A stretch of 64,000 bases of DNA from Oceanospirillaceae bacterium. Lineage in GTDB: Bacteria; Pseudomonadota; Gammaproteobacteria; Pseudomonadales; Balneatricaceae. Positions 38,262 through 47,446 of the stretch are shown here, one piece after another. The notes beneath the pieces are model-generated. The model worked only from the letters and a program-made list of their open reading frames with translations, made no database searches and was not told the origin of the DNA. The stretch lies in assembly GCA_013215505.1 (NCBI GenBank), contig JABSQZ010000001.1, positions 310,001 through 374,000 of the forward strand, in the 5' to 3' direction. The translations under genes and the position numbers were made by a program. The stretch's first letter is position 1. The number at the start of each line of letters is the position of its first letter.

Positions 38262-38549
38262 CTATTCAGCACTAGACGAATCTTTGGCTGCGGCGGCTTT
38301 TTTAGGTGCTGCATCGGCTTTTTTAGGCGCTGTATCGGCGTCATTAGAAGCTAAGTTTTTCTTTTTACCGGTCTTAAAGTCGGTCTCGTACCAGCCACTG
38401 CCCGCCAGCCTGAAAGCCGGGGCAGACACTTGCTGCTTCACATTTTCACTGTCACATGAGGTACATTTTGGTGCGGGAGCATCAGTTCTCATGACGAGCT
38501 TTTCGAATTCGTGATCACATTGCTGGCACGCAAAGTCAAAAATTGGCAT
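38262..38549 (-). CDS. FmdB-type zinc-ribbon protein
   Basis: A 95-residue protein with the FmdB/CxxC zinc ribbon: two CxxC pairs, CQQCDHEFEKLV and CTSCDSENV, in residues 8-40, then SAPAFRLAGSGWYETDFK. The tail (from about 67) is low-complexity Ala/Lys/Asp and probably disordered. The function of the family is unsettled. It is 109 bp upstream of aspS on the same strand, its usual neighbour. Confidence 0.9.
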   Translation of the reverse strand: MPIFDFACQQCDHEFEKLVMRTDAPAPKCTSCDSENVKQQVSAPAFRLAGSGWYETDFKTGKKKNLASNDADTAPKKADAAPKKAAAAKDSSSAE

Positions 38550-38670
38550 TTATTCTGTCCACAATAATCAAAGCGGCGAATTATACCTCAATATTTATCC
38601 TTTGTGTGCTATTTAATCTCAATCTACCGCGCTTATTCTCCAGCCCTAAATTTAGCACCCCGGCAAACTA

Positions 38671-39117
38671 TCAGACGACTGGCTTAAATGACAGATGAGC
38701 TTCCAGCAACGCTGTCACTTTCTGCCTGATCGACTCTATTTCATCTTCCGAGTAGGGCTTACAAGACTGTTTACCCCACACCGGCGCAGGCCAGGCAACG
38801 TCTGTTTCATAGCGCACTATATGATGAATGTGTAGCTGTTTAACCATATTGCCTAAACTTGCCACATTCATCTTGCTGGCATTAAAGCCATCCGCCAGTG
38901 CGGCACTTAAATCACAGGATTCAGACATCAGTAACTGCCTGTCTTTTAGCGACAAGTGGTACAACTCAGATGCATCTACCCGTCGCGGCACTAAAATAAA
39001 CCAGGGAAACTGCTTATCGTTCATCAATAACAGCCGACACAGCGGCATCTCCCCTAAAAACACACAATCATTCTGCAATTGTGCATCTAATACAAACTCC
39101 ATTTCTAACTCGTCCAT
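38671..39117 (-). CDS. HIT-family protein
   Basis: A 148-residue HIT (histidine triad) protein, likely a nucleotide hydrolase or transferase. The triad motif reads QLHIHHIVR near residue 95, with FILVPRRVDASEL and LLMSESCDLSAAL typical of this subgroup. ATG at 39117 has GAGGA upstream. The HIT subfamily and substrate cannot be settled here. Confidence 0.88.
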   Translation of the reverse strand: MDELEMEFVLDAQLQNDCVFLGEMPLCRLLLMNDKQFPWFILVPRRVDASELYHLSLKDRQLLMSESCDLSAALADGFNASKMNVASLGNMVKQLHIHHIVRYETDVAWPAPVWGKQSCKPYSEDEIESIRQKVTALLEAHLSFKPVV

Positions 39118-39390
39118 TGTTTAATCCTCTACAGTGCTCGGTATATTTAAGTTTAGAAGCAGCCAACAAATAGCGCTAGTGTATTAGGAACATGCAAACA
39201 AGTCAGCTAAGCTCCTAGAGTGCAAATAGCAACAGTATGAGCACTGGAGAAAAAAGCGGCAATTATTTTCGACAATCTTTAACTGTTATCAGCAAAATAA
39301 TCATGCTGATGAATTGTTTTAGAATAAAATGCGCTGCAGCTGACAACTTGGTAACATTGCCACACCCTACTATGTATAGATATTTCCACT

Positions 39391-40545
39391 ATGAGCTTTG
39401 AAATCAAGATATTGAACAGTATTGAAGAGATAAACAAAAACCAATGGAACGATTTATGCGGATATCACTATCCCTTTCTGCGCTACGAATTTCTCGCGGC
39501 TCTGGAGCACAGCGACTGCACTAGCGCAGACACTGGTTGGCAGGTAGCTCACCTTACGGTATACCGTAAGGCTGAACTGGTATGCATCATGCCCATGTAC
39601 CAAAAGACCAACTCCATGGGTGAATATGTTTTCGATTGGGACTGGGCAGAAGCTTATAGCAGACACAATTTAGCTTATTACCCTAAATTGCTAACAGCCA
39701 TTCCTTTCAGTCCCTGCTACGGCCCACGCATCTCCAGTAAACTACCTTTGGCAGAGATACTGCCTTTTATCACAAAACAGATAGCAGCTATTTGCGAGGA
39801 ATATGGATTTTCCAGCTGGCACGGCCTATTCCATCCCGAGGCCGAAAGTGTCCAACTACAGCAGCAGGGCCTGCTGATCAGGGAGGGATGCCAGTATCAC
39901 TGGAAAAACAAAGACTACAGCAGTTTCGAGCATTTCCTGGCCAGTTTTACCTCGCGCAAGCGTAAAAACATTAAGCGCGAGCGGCGTATTGTCAGCGAAC
40001 AACAAGTGTCTATTGAAGCAGTCGAAGGTGCTGACATCAGTTTACAACTGCTGCAAGAGTTCTATTATTGCTACCAACTGACCTATTTAAAACGCGGTCG
40101 TAAAGGTTATCTGAATATCGAATTTTTCCAGCTGTTACTTGAGAGCTTAGCCTCGCATATCGTACTTTTTGTCGCTAGCCATCAGGGAAAAACCGTCGCT
40201 TGCGCCTGGTGTTTCAAAAACACTGACCCACAGAACTCCACACTCTATGGACGCTATTGGGGCTCACTGGATAATTTCGACAATCTACACTTTGAAACTT
40301 GTTACTACCAGGGGCTAGAGTACTGCATTAAACACCAGATCCAGCGCTTTGACCCGGGCGCTCAAGGGGAGCATAAGATTCAGCGCGGCTTCGAGCCGAT
40401 CACTACTTATTCAAGCCACTATATTAAGCACCCGCAGTTTAGCGAAGCTATCGAAGATTTCTTGCAGCGTGAAACAAAAGCCATGCAAGGCTATAAACAG
40501 CAGCTGACTGAGCTGCTGCCATTTAAAAAGACCACGGAATCGTGA
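39391..40545 (+). CDS. DUF482 / FemAB-like acyltransferase
   Basis: A 384-residue GNAT-fold protein of the DUF482 (PF04339) family, related to FemAB-type acyltransferases. Features: WNDLCGYHYPFLRYEFLAALE, CIMPMYQKTNSMGEYVFDWDWAEAY, FTSRKRKNIKRERR and YGRYWGSLDNFDNLHFETCYYQGLEYC. The acceptor and donor are unknown for the family. The stop is followed within 3 bp by a heptamer array and the gene converges on ttcA. Confidence 0.85.
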   Translation: MSFEIKILNSIEEINKNQWNDLCGYHYPFLRYEFLAALEHSDCTSADTGWQVAHLTVYRKAELVCIMPMYQKTNSMGEYVFDWDWAEAYSRHNLAYYPKLLTAIPFSPCYGPRISSKLPLAEILPFITKQIAAICEEYGFSSWHGLFHPEAESVQLQQQGLLIREGCQYHWKNKDYSSFEHFLASFTSRKRKNIKRERRIVSEQQVSIEAVEGADISLQLLQEFYYCYQLTYLKRGRKGYLNIEFFQLLLESLASHIVLFVASHQGKTVACAWCFKNTDPQNSTLYGRYWGSLDNFDNLHFETCYYQGLEYCIKHQIQRFDPGAQGEHKIQRGFEPITTYSSHYIKHPQFSEAIEDFLQRETKAMQGYKQQLTELLPFKKTTES

Positions 40546-40548
40546 AGT

Positions 40549-40632
40549 GCGAGTAGCGAGTAGCGAGTAGCGAGTAGCGAGTAGGATTTTGACTGTTACT
40601 TACGACTTATTACTCGCGACTTGCGACTTATT
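40549..40632. repeat. Two head-on heptamer arrays between convergent genes
   Basis: The left block (40549-40582) has a partial unit plus four perfect AGCGAGT units, that is ACTCGCT on the minus strand. The right block (40598-40632) has five in-phase units on the plus strand: ACTTACG, ACTTATT, ACTCGCG, ACTTGCG and ACTTATT. The two blocks face each other over about 15 bp and could form a long imperfect hairpin. They fill the whole gap between the DUF482 stop (40545) and the ttcA stop (40634), and may act as terminator for both. Confidence 0.88.
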
Positions 40633-40633
40633 T

Positions 40634-41578
40634 TTAATTAATACTAAGCGATTCGATGATTTGTACAGGATTGGCTCTGGGGCGGCTTTTGTTCACTTGC
40701 TGACCATCGGCGAATTCAAACGCTTCGCGCTCGCTGCTCCTGTCTATGGCTAAGTTCTCAAAATCAAACAGCGCTCTGTCAGCCAATTGACTTGCAGAGA
40801 CATTTTGCATTGCACCAAAGATGCTCTCATTGCGACCTGGAGTTTCTTCTTCCCACTGCGCCAACATCGCTTTTATATTCTGTCGCTGCAGGTTCTCTTG
40901 GGAGCCGCACAAATTACAGGGAATGATCGGAAAGTTTTTGTAGCCGGCAAACTCGATAATATCTTTTTCCCGCGCATAAGCCAACGGTCTGATGACGATG
41001 TTTCGACCATCATCTGATAATAATTTGGGCGGCATTCCTGCCAACCTGGCGCCGTTGAACATATTCAAAAACAAGGTTTCGATAATGTCGTCTTTGTGGT
41101 GGCCCAGGGCGATTTTATTGGCATTGATCTCCTCGGCAAAAGCGTACAATGTGCCGCGGCGCAAGCGCGAGCACAGACCGCAGGTCTTTTTCCCCTCGGG
41201 AATTTTACTGCGTACTACTGAATAAGTATCACGCTCAACTATATAGTATTCAATGTCCAGTTTTTCCAGATATTCAGGCAGTATATGCTCGGGAAATCCC
41301 GGTTGTTTTTGATCCAGGTTCACCGCAATCAACTCAAAATTGATCGGCGCGTTGCGCTGCAAACTCATCAATAAATCCAGCATCGCGTAGGAGTCTTTCC
41401 CCCCGGAGAGACAGACCATAATACGATCCCCCTCTTCGATCATCTTATAATCCATAACCGCCCGTCCCACTTCGCGGCGCAATTTCCGGTGAACTTTATT
41501 TAACAGCGGGTTAGATTTTTTTTTGGCAGTCGCAGCTGCTGTAGCAGCCGCGACTTTAGTTAGATTATCTTGATTCAT
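40634..41578 (-). CDS. ttcA: tRNA 2-thiocytidine(32) synthetase
   Basis: Enzyme of 314 residues that adds sulfur to C32 of certain tRNAs using ATP and an Fe-S cluster. PP-loop [13 protein letters not shown], CxxC pair [10 protein letters not shown], a further Cys in [12 protein letters not shown], and [18 protein letters not shown]. The N-terminus starts with an Ala/Thr/Lys-rich run (residues 8-22) that is likely disordered. It lies 49 bp downstream of miaE, another tRNA-modification gene on the same strand. Confidence 0.96.
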   Translation of the reverse strand: MNQDNLTKVAAATAAATAKKKSNPLLNKVHRKLRREVGRAVMDYKMIEEGDRIMVCLSGGKDSYAMLDLLMSLQRNAPINFELIAVNLDQKQPGFPEHILPEYLEKLDIEYYIVERDTYSVVRSKIPEGKKTCGLCSRLRRGTLYAFAEEINANKIALGHHKDDIIETLFLNMFNGARLAGMPPKLLSDDGRNIVIRPLAYAREKDIIEFAGYKNFPIIPCNLCGSQENLQRQNIKAMLAQWEEETPGRNESIFGAMQNVSASQLADRALFDFENLAIDRSSEREAFEFADGQQVNKSRPRANPVQIIESLSIN

Positions 41579-41627
41579 GTTGCTCTACTATATTCAATGT
41601 TAGATCCGCATTGGCGCCATACGGCCG

Positions 41628-42248
41628 CTATTGCGCATCCTCGGTCAGGACAGGAACACCACTGTGAAAGCGGAACTCAGTGTCATCACTTAAGATTAAC
41701 TCTTTTTCTAACGCTCGAAACTCTTCGATACGCTCATCGATGGGTCCATCGGCATAATCTTCAGCCAGCTGCAGATAGTCTTGATAATGACGTCCTTCAG
41801 ACTTTAACAGCGAGCGGTAAAAACGCTCTAGCTCCGGGTCCAAAAAAGGCGCTATTTTGGCAAAGCGCTCACAGGAGCGAGCCTCGACAAAAGCACCGAT
41901 AATCAAAATATCTACCAATCTCTGCGGCTCATAAGTTTTAACGATAGTACGCAAGCCGGCAACATAGCGCGCGGCGGTCAAGTGCACATATTCAATGCCA
42001 CGCTCTTCCATCAATGCCAACACTTGCTCAAAATGAATCAGCTCTTCACGGGCTAAACGCGACATTTTTTTCAACAACTCGGGCCGATCAACATAGCGAA
42101 ACATCATGGTCATGGCCGTAGAGGCAGCCTTTTTTTCGCAGTGCGCATGATCTATTAACATTAATGGCTGTTGCTTGAGCGCTACATCTATCCACGCCTG
42201 GGGCGTTTCACAAGGCAAGAATTGCTTTATTTCTTCAAGTGCTGTCAT
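41628..42248 (-). CDS. miaE: tRNA-(ms2io6A37) hydroxylase
   Basis: Ferritin-like di-iron monooxygenase of 206 residues that hydroxylates the isopentenyl side chain of ms2i6A37 in tRNA. Iron-binding helices carry REELIHFEQVL, EARSCERFAKI and SEGRHYQDYLQL, giving the expected Glu/His set. Length is usual for MiaE. It is upstream of ttcA on the same strand, making a small tRNA-modification cluster. Confidence 0.94.
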   Translation of the reverse strand: MTALEEIKQFLPCETPQAWIDVALKQQPLMLIDHAHCEKKAASTAMTMMFRYVDRPELLKKMSRLAREELIHFEQVLALMEERGIEYVHLTAARYVAGLRTIVKTYEPQRLVDILIIGAFVEARSCERFAKIAPFLDPELERFYRSLLKSEGRHYQDYLQLAEDYADGPIDERIEEFRALEKELILSDDTEFRFHSGVPVLTEDAQ

Positions 42249-42335
42249 GGTCTGTCCTAAATAAGAAGGCCGCCATTATACGCAGCAGCCACAGCACTGT
42301 CCAAGGATCAATTCCCCAGCTAAACAACACCGCCA

Positions 42336-42405
42336 ACTCGCTACTTATTACTCGCTACTCGCTACTTCCAACTTCCAACTTCCAACTTTTACCCCCTAAC
42401 TCCCA
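42336..42405 (+). repeat. Heptamer array of ten units spanning the SDR stop codon
   Basis: Ten consecutive 7-bp units in one register: ACTCGCT, ACTTATT, ACTCGCT x2, ACTTCCA x3, ACTTTTA, CCCCCTA and ACTCCCA. Three unit types that head separate arrays elsewhere (ACTCGCT, ACTTATT and ACTTCC) occur together here. The SDR stop codon (complement at 42396-42398) and its last Ser codon are made of the final two units. Confidence 0.93.
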
Positions 42406-43166
42406 CCTGCAACATCTATTCGATCTCCAGTGGTAAAAGAGGAGTTGTCAGATAACAGCCAGTAGATCGCCTGAGCTACTTCTTCAGGTTGCCCACCTCG
42501 CCCCAATGGCAGCAACTCTTTGACTCTATCCACCCTGCCAGGCTCTCCGCCATCCCTATGCATATCTGTGTAAATTAAACCGGGACGCACCCCGTTGACC
42601 CTTACTCCCTCTCGGCTCATTTCTCTGGCCAGACCCCGGGTTAATGTATCTATGGCACCTTTACTGGCGGCGTAATCCATGTACTCATGGGGCGAGCCAG
42701 TGCGGGCAGCCAGCGATGATACATTGACAATAGCCCCACCTTTACCACCGTGCTTAAAAGCCATACGCAGCACAGCTTCACGGGCACATAAAAAGTAACT
42801 GCTAATATTGGTACAAAACATCCGTTGCAAACGCTGTTGAGTCACTTGCTCGATGCTTATTTGCGGTAACATTAACGCGGCGTTATTAACCAGCGCGTCC
42901 AGCCGGGAGAACCTGGCATCAACGCTATTGAAAAGCGCGACTACACACTCTTCGTCTGAGACATCACCCTGAAACAACAGACAACTTGCCCCCAGTGCCT
43001 GCACTTGCTCTTTAACACTCTCGGCAGCAGCAGTATTAGATAAATAATTAATACACAAGTCATAACCATTGGCTGCTAGCAACAGCGCCGTGGCCCTGCC
43101 TATCCCCCTGCTACCACCCGTGACTATCGCCACTTTTCTAGTATTACCGGTTAACGTCTGGGACAT
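42396..43166 (-). CDS. Short-chain dehydrogenase/reductase (YgfF-like)
   Basis: NAD(P)-dependent oxidoreductase of 256 residues. Rossmann motif TGGSRGIG, NNAA (in LVNNAALM), catalytic Ser in NVSSLAA, YAASK with Tyr and Lys, and the VNGVRPGLIYTDMH stretch typical of YgfF-like SDRs. The substrate is unknown. ATG at 43166 has GTGAGG about 6 bp upstream; a longer in-frame start at 43202 is not supported. The final Ser codon and stop lie in the heptamer array. Confidence 0.9.
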   Translation of the reverse strand: MSQTLTGNTRKVAIVTGGSRGIGRATALLLAANGYDLCINYLSNTAAAESVKEQVQALGASCLLFQGDVSDEECVVALFNSVDARFSRLDALVNNAALMLPQISIEQVTQQRLQRMFCTNISSYFLCAREAVLRMAFKHGGKGGAIVNVSSLAARTGSPHEYMDYAASKGAIDTLTRGLAREMSREGVRVNGVRPGLIYTDMHRDGGEPGRVDRVKELLPLGRGGQPEEVAQAIYWLLSDNSSFTTGDRIDVAGGS

Positions 43167-43378
43167 AAGAACCTCACTTAAAGGGTGATTATAAAACAAC
43201 AAAATATTGGAAAATGCGCATACAGCTCTTGATCACAGCAAGGCAATTGACAAGAGGATGAACCAGTAAAGCGCAGAGCGACCAGTCAGACAGTCTTGGA
43301 GATTTCACACCCAGGACGGCAGCTTCAGCGCTCTTTTTACAGCCAGCCCAAGCGGGCTAGCTAACTGCGTGACTATTG

Positions 43379-44302
43379 CTATTTATCTTCCTCAGTCTCA
43401 AGCTGATAAGGCGTCATCTGATAAACGTAGTAATTCAACCAATTACTGAACAGCAAATTGGCATGTGAGCGCCAGGTACTGTAGGGCTTACTGTCAGTAT
43501 TGTTATCCGGAAAATAATTGCAGGGGATCGGCGTATTTGGCTGCTGCTCCATATCTCGCCAGTACTCTTGCGCCAGAGTTTCAGCGTCATACTCCGGGTG
43601 TCCGGTTACAAACACCCGCTTGCGATCACTGCTGGCCATTAGATAGACCCCGGCTTCTTCAGAGCTGGCCAAAATATGCAAATCGGTGTGATTCTTGATC
43701 ACGCCCACTGAATAATCTGCGTAGCGAGAGTGCGGAGCCTGAAAATAATCATCAAAGCCTCGGGTTAAGGTTTCGTGTTTATGCTTAGTGCGGTGAGAAT
43801 AGACACCTGAAAGCTTTTCTTCACGGAGTTTTTTCGGTAAATCGTAAAAAATATTCAGCGCCGCCTCAACCGCCCAGCATAAAAACATCGTGGATGTCAC
43901 ATGCTGCTGCGACCACTGAATTATCTCTGCCACTTCGTCTTTGTAACGCACTTCCTCCCAGGGAACCCGACCCAGCGGGGCACCTGTTACTATCAAGCCA
44001 TCATATTGATTATTTTTGATATCTTTAAAATCTCGATAGAAACTATTTAAATGTGCTGTCGGAGTATTTTTACTTTCAGTGTGATCAATACGCAGTAGCT
44101 GGAAATCTATCTGTAGCGGGCTGTTAGACAACATGCGGATCAGCTGATTTTCGGTTTCTATCTTCTTTGGCATCAGGTTTAATAACAACACTTTCAGCGG
44201 CCGCACATCTTGATGCATGGCTCGGGTCTCTGTCATTACGAAGATATTTTCACTGCTTAACAAATCCACTGCAGGCAGCAAATCAGGAATTTTAATGGGC
44301 AT
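43379..44302 (-). CDS. metA: Homoserine O-succinyltransferase
   Basis: First enzyme of the methionine branch, 307 residues, activating homoserine with an acyl group. Nucleophile Cys142 in [11 protein letters not shown]; the opening [11 protein letters not shown] and [16 protein letters not shown] match MetA. Residue 111 is Gly in TGAPLGRV. From published work on this family, Gly111 marks succinyl-CoA and Glu111 acetyl-CoA users, so succinyltransferase is inferred. No riboswitch-like element was recognised in the short upstream gap. Confidence 0.95.
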   Translation of the reverse strand: MPIKIPDLLPAVDLLSSENIFVMTETRAMHQDVRPLKVLLLNLMPKKIETENQLIRMLSNSPLQIDFQLLRIDHTESKNTPTAHLNSFYRDFKDIKNNQYDGLIVTGAPLGRVPWEEVRYKDEVAEIIQWSQQHVTSTMFLCWAVEAALNIFYDLPKKLREEKLSGVYSHRTKHKHETLTRGFDDYFQAPHSRYADYSVGVIKNHTDLHILASSEEAGVYLMASSDRKRVFVTGHPEYDAETLAQEYWRDMEQQPNTPIPCNYFPDNNTDSKPYSTWRSHANLLFSNWLNYYVYQMTPYQLETEEDK

Positions 44303-44391
44303 AACAACCTCAAGATAATCTTTTACAACAACTCTCTAAACACCCGGCAATCACAACCTGTCACTAACGGCCGATGGCGGGAGACTTACTA

Positions 44392-45540
44392 CTATTTTTC
44401 GCTTGCAGCTAAAGATGGCATTCGCGGTTGATCTTCCATTTCCAAGTGCAAGGTACTAGTGGGAAAGGCAACCTGGGCATTGTGTTGTTGTATTATTTTC
44501 GCCACTTTAAATAACACATCTTCTTTGACTTTATGAAAATGCTCCCAATTAGTGGTCTTGGTAAAGGTATAGACAAAAAAATCTAACGAGGATTCAGCCA
44601 TTTTATTAAAGTTAACCATCAAAGTTTGCTTAGTATCTATTTCCGGGTGCTGCTCTAACATCTGCCGCACATCGACCAGGATGATACTCAAAGTATCTAT
44701 ATCACAGTACCTGACCCCCACTGTCTCATAAATACGCCGGTTGCTCATACGCGAGGGGTTTTCCACAGAAATACTGGCAAAAGTCGCGTTGGGAACGTAC
44801 AGCGGCCTCTTATCAAAAGTGCGAATACGGGTCAGGCGCCAACCAATATCTTCGACCACACCTTCAATATTTTTGTCGGGGGAGCGAATCCAATCTCCCA
44901 CTTTAAAAGGTCGGTCCATGTATATCATCAGCCCGCCAAAGAAGTTAGCCAGCAAGTCTTTGGCGGCAAAACCTACCGCAATACCGCCAATACCACCAAA
45001 GGCCAACACCCCGGAAATACTATAACCCAGGCTCTGCAATACCACTAAGGACACAGTAATGATGATAGACAAGCGTAGCAACTTGGCAAAAGCACTGACC
45101 GTTGTATGATCCATAGAAGTGCTGATCCCGGCAGGATCTATAAGCCTAACTTCTGCCAGACGGATAAAGCGGATAAAAAACCAGGCAAACAACAGTATTG
45201 CGCCCACTTTTCGCACTGGCTGCACCAGGGCCAGCAGCGCACTACTAGAGGCACTCGCTGCATCACTGACCACAAAATTGCCCGCGTAAACAGCTAGTGA
45301 TCCCCCCAGCAGCCAAATCATAAAAATAATCGGCCGACGGATGGCGGCCAGCAAAATATCATCCCACTGGTTTTTAGTTTTTTGTAACTGCAGGGCCAGG
45401 CGATTGAAAAAAAGTTTTGCAAACAGCGCACAGAGCAAAGTCAGAAATATAATAGAAAATACCGCCAGCAACCAACCCCCTTCAGCACCTATCGACAAAT
45501 ACTCTTCCAGCCAGAGCTGGATTGCTGTTACATCTTGCAA
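44392..45540 (-). CDS. MscS-family mechanosensitive channel
   Basis: Small-conductance mechanosensitive channel of 382 residues that releases solutes on hypo-osmotic shock. About four or five N-terminal transmembrane helices (starting 20-45, 65-90 and 105-125) lead to the pore helix and the conserved AFGGIGGIAVGFAAKDLLANFFGG, then the cytoplasmic beta domain with FKVGDWIRSPDKNIEGVVEDIGWRLTRIR. Longer than MscS because of extra N-terminal helices, as in YbdG/YnaI-type members. The subfamily is uncertain. Confidence 0.92.
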   Translation of the reverse strand: MQDVTAIQLWLEEYLSIGAEGGWLLAVFSIIFLTLLCALFAKLFFNRLALQLQKTKNQWDDILLAAIRRPIIFMIWLLGGSLAVYAGNFVVSDAASASSSALLALVQPVRKVGAILLFAWFFIRFIRLAEVRLIDPAGISTSMDHTTVSAFAKLLRLSIIITVSLVVLQSLGYSISGVLAFGGIGGIAVGFAAKDLLANFFGGLMIYMDRPFKVGDWIRSPDKNIEGVVEDIGWRLTRIRTFDKRPLYVPNATFASISVENPSRMSNRRIYETVGVRYCDIDTLSIILVDVRQMLEQHPEIDTKQTLMVNFNKMAESSLDFFVYTFTKTTNWEHFHKVKEDVLFKVAKIIQQHNAQVAFPTSTLHLEMEDQPRMPSLAASEK

Positions 45541-45602
45541 AATCTATACCTTTTCTCTTTATGCTTATTTAAGCAGTTAAATGGAACCCATATATAAGTC
45601 AG

Positions 45603-46616
45603 TTAGATTAACTGGCCGGCAATTTCACGTGCCCGATAAAAGCGCTCTGCATCTATAGCGACGGGGGTCTTGCGCATTTTCACTAACCTGTCGGACTTCT
45701 GCAGCTGTACTTTATCTAAATACTCCAGTACTTGCTGCGCACCCCGTGGGTTATTGCAAACCAGTACAGTATCACATCCGGCACTGAGGGCTGCAGCGGC
45801 CCTATCGGCGTAATTTTCACCGGCGCCAGCTGTTGCCAAACTGGCGCCGTGCATATTTAAATCATCGCTAAAAATAACACCGTCAAACTTTAGCTCCTCT
45901 CGCAGTATTTGCTGCAGCCAGAAGCTGGAAAAGCCAGCGGGGTTTGGATCAACTTGTGGATAGATAACATGAGCGGGCATCACCGCATCTAAGCCCGCTT
46001 CGATAAGCGCGGCGAAAGGTTTCAAATCAGCGGCCCTTATCTGCTGCAAGCTGCGCTCATCTGTGGCGATCTGCAAATGTGAATCGGCACTTACCCAGCC
46101 GTGCCCCGGGAAATGTTTGCCGGTCGAGCGCATCCCCGCTTGCCCCATACCTATAATGAAATTTTTAGTCAGGGCGATAACTTGCTCTGCAGAGGAGCCA
46201 AATGACCGAGTGCCGATGATATCACTGTGAGACCAGTGTAAATCTAACACCGGGGCAAAACTAATGTCTATATCCATGCCGGTAATTTCAGATGCCATCA
46301 GCCAACCCAGTTCAGTCGCTTGTTGCAGCGCAGACTGTGGATTTTGTTGATAGGACAAGTGCAATGCCTGCATCGGCGGCAGTGCCACAAACTCATCACG
46401 AAAGCGCTGCACTCGCCCGCCCTCCTGATCTACCGCGATCACTATAGAATCGTTCTGTTCGCGGATAGCGGCGATCAAATCTAACAATTGCGCCCTGCAC
46501 TGGTAGTTGCGGGCAAACAAAATAAGGCCTCCCACTTGCGGGTGCCCTAAGATATCTCGCTCTGGTGCAGTTAACGCCAGACCCGCCACATCCAACATTA
46601 ATCGACCGTATTGCAT
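45603..46616 (-). CDS. nagZ: Beta-N-acetylhexosaminidase
   Basis: Cytoplasmic GH3 glycosidase of 337 residues that removes GlcNAc from anhydro-muropeptides in peptidoglycan recycling. Motifs: VDQEGGRVQRFRD, STGKHFPGHGWVSADSH with the GH3 NagZ His/Asp dyad loop, and GVIFSDDLNMHGA with the nucleophile Asp. Length is typical. It follows the psrA-like gene on the same strand, a pairing also found in Pseudomonas. Confidence 0.96.
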   Translation of the reverse strand: MQYGRLMLDVAGLALTAPERDILGHPQVGGLILFARNYQCRAQLLDLIAAIREQNDSIVIAVDQEGGRVQRFRDEFVALPPMQALHLSYQQNPQSALQQATELGWLMASEITGMDIDISFAPVLDLHWSHSDIIGTRSFGSSAEQVIALTKNFIIGMGQAGMRSTGKHFPGHGWVSADSHLQIATDERSLQQIRAADLKPFAALIEAGLDAVMPAHVIYPQVDPNPAGFSSFWLQQILREELKFDGVIFSDDLNMHGASLATAGAGENYADRAAAALSAGCDTVLVCNNPRGAQQVLEYLDKVQLQKSDRLVKMRKTPVAIDAERFYRAREIAGQLI

Positions 46617-46702
46617 GAGTTTTCCTTTATAGTGAAGACACTGATATTGAAGGATTTTTAGGCCGCTGTCGGCAGATTGCTCGGCGGCTGCTAAGGTCCG
46701 AT

Positions 46703-47362
46703 TTAAATGCGGCTAAAATATATCTTATCGCCACGCGCCTGCATACCGGCACTTAATACCGGCACCATACGGTGCAAGATGCGCTCAACTTCGGGGTTTG
46801 ATTTAAATTTTCTTTTCTCTATCGCCGCTAACATAGTGAAATTAGATAAAGTAAATATCACTGAACCCATAACAAAATGCAGCCGCCAAAAGAACTCATC
46901 ATCTTCCATCATCGCCGCCTGAGTTCTGATCAAATCAATATAAGGCGTTAGCTTCGAGCCATATCTGCCTATGATAAACTGTCGCAACTCCTCCTGACTT
47001 TTCATATACGCCAGCTCTAACAGACGCGTGAACATCAACAGTGCGTGAGTATTTTCCTGATCTACACGCAACAGGGCGCGCATTAACAGCTCCAGCAACT
47101 CTTCCATTTGCATCGAGCTGTCCATGTCCAGCGCACAGCGCTCCATTAGGGCCTGATCGATGTAATCGGAGAAGGGCCGCAAAAACTGCTCTGCGACAGA
47201 CTGAATTAACCCTTGCTTGGAACCAAAGTGGTAATTAATCGCCGCTAAATTGACATTGGCTTCTTTGGTTATCTGCCTCATAGTGGTTTCAACAAAACCT
47301 TGTTCGGCAAACAGAGCCTCTGCTGCGCTTAATATTTGTTTTGCTGTTTTCGACTGAGCCAT
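46703..47362 (-). CDS. psrA: TetR-family regulator, PsrA-like
   Basis: Regulator of 219 residues with an N-terminal TetR helix-turn-helix (about 8-55: ILSAAEALFAEQGFVETTMR, then ANVNLAAINYHFGSKQGLI) and a ligand domain resembling PsrA, the long-chain fatty-acid sensor of Pseudomonas. The C-terminus HRMVPVLSAGMQARG matches that group. A perfect inverted repeat TTTAAAC-N5-GTTTAAA at 47391-47409 covers its own promoter. The adjacent nagZ fits the Pseudomonas order, but lexA, which lies next to psrA there, is absent. Confidence 0.85.
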   Translation of the reverse strand: MAQSKTAKQILSAAEALFAEQGFVETTMRQITKEANVNLAAINYHFGSKQGLIQSVAEQFLRPFSDYIDQALMERCALDMDSSMQMEELLELLMRALLRVDQENTHALLMFTRLLELAYMKSQEELRQFIIGRYGSKLTPYIDLIRTQAAMMEDDEFFWRLHFVMGSVIFTLSNFTMLAAIEKRKFKSNPEVERILHRMVPVLSAGMQARGDKIYFSRI

Positions 47363-47390
47363 TCAATTCCCATTATATTTACTAAACGAA

Positions 47391-47409
47391 TTTAAACTGC
47401 CTGTTTAAA
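47391..47409. promoter_or_regulatory. PsrA-type operator over the psrA promoter
   Basis: TTTAAAC, 5-nt spacer TGCCT, GTTTAAA is a perfect 7-bp inverted repeat. It contains the AAAC-N-GTTT core known for PsrA boxes. It overlaps the -35 position of a promoter whose -10 TATAAT lies at 47377-47372 on the minus strand, 10 bp before the psrA ATG. Autorepression is the likely role. Confidence 0.7.
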
Positions 47410-47446
47410 ACAATCAAGATACTACAACCTAAGTATTATTAACATG

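Noticed and set aside
42336-42405. Heptamer array considered as a CRISPR array
   Set aside because: Units are 7 bp with no spacers and no cas genes are present.
43203-44391. SAM riboswitch near metA
   Set aside because: The upstream gap of metA is under 90 bp and shows no SAM-riboswitch core.
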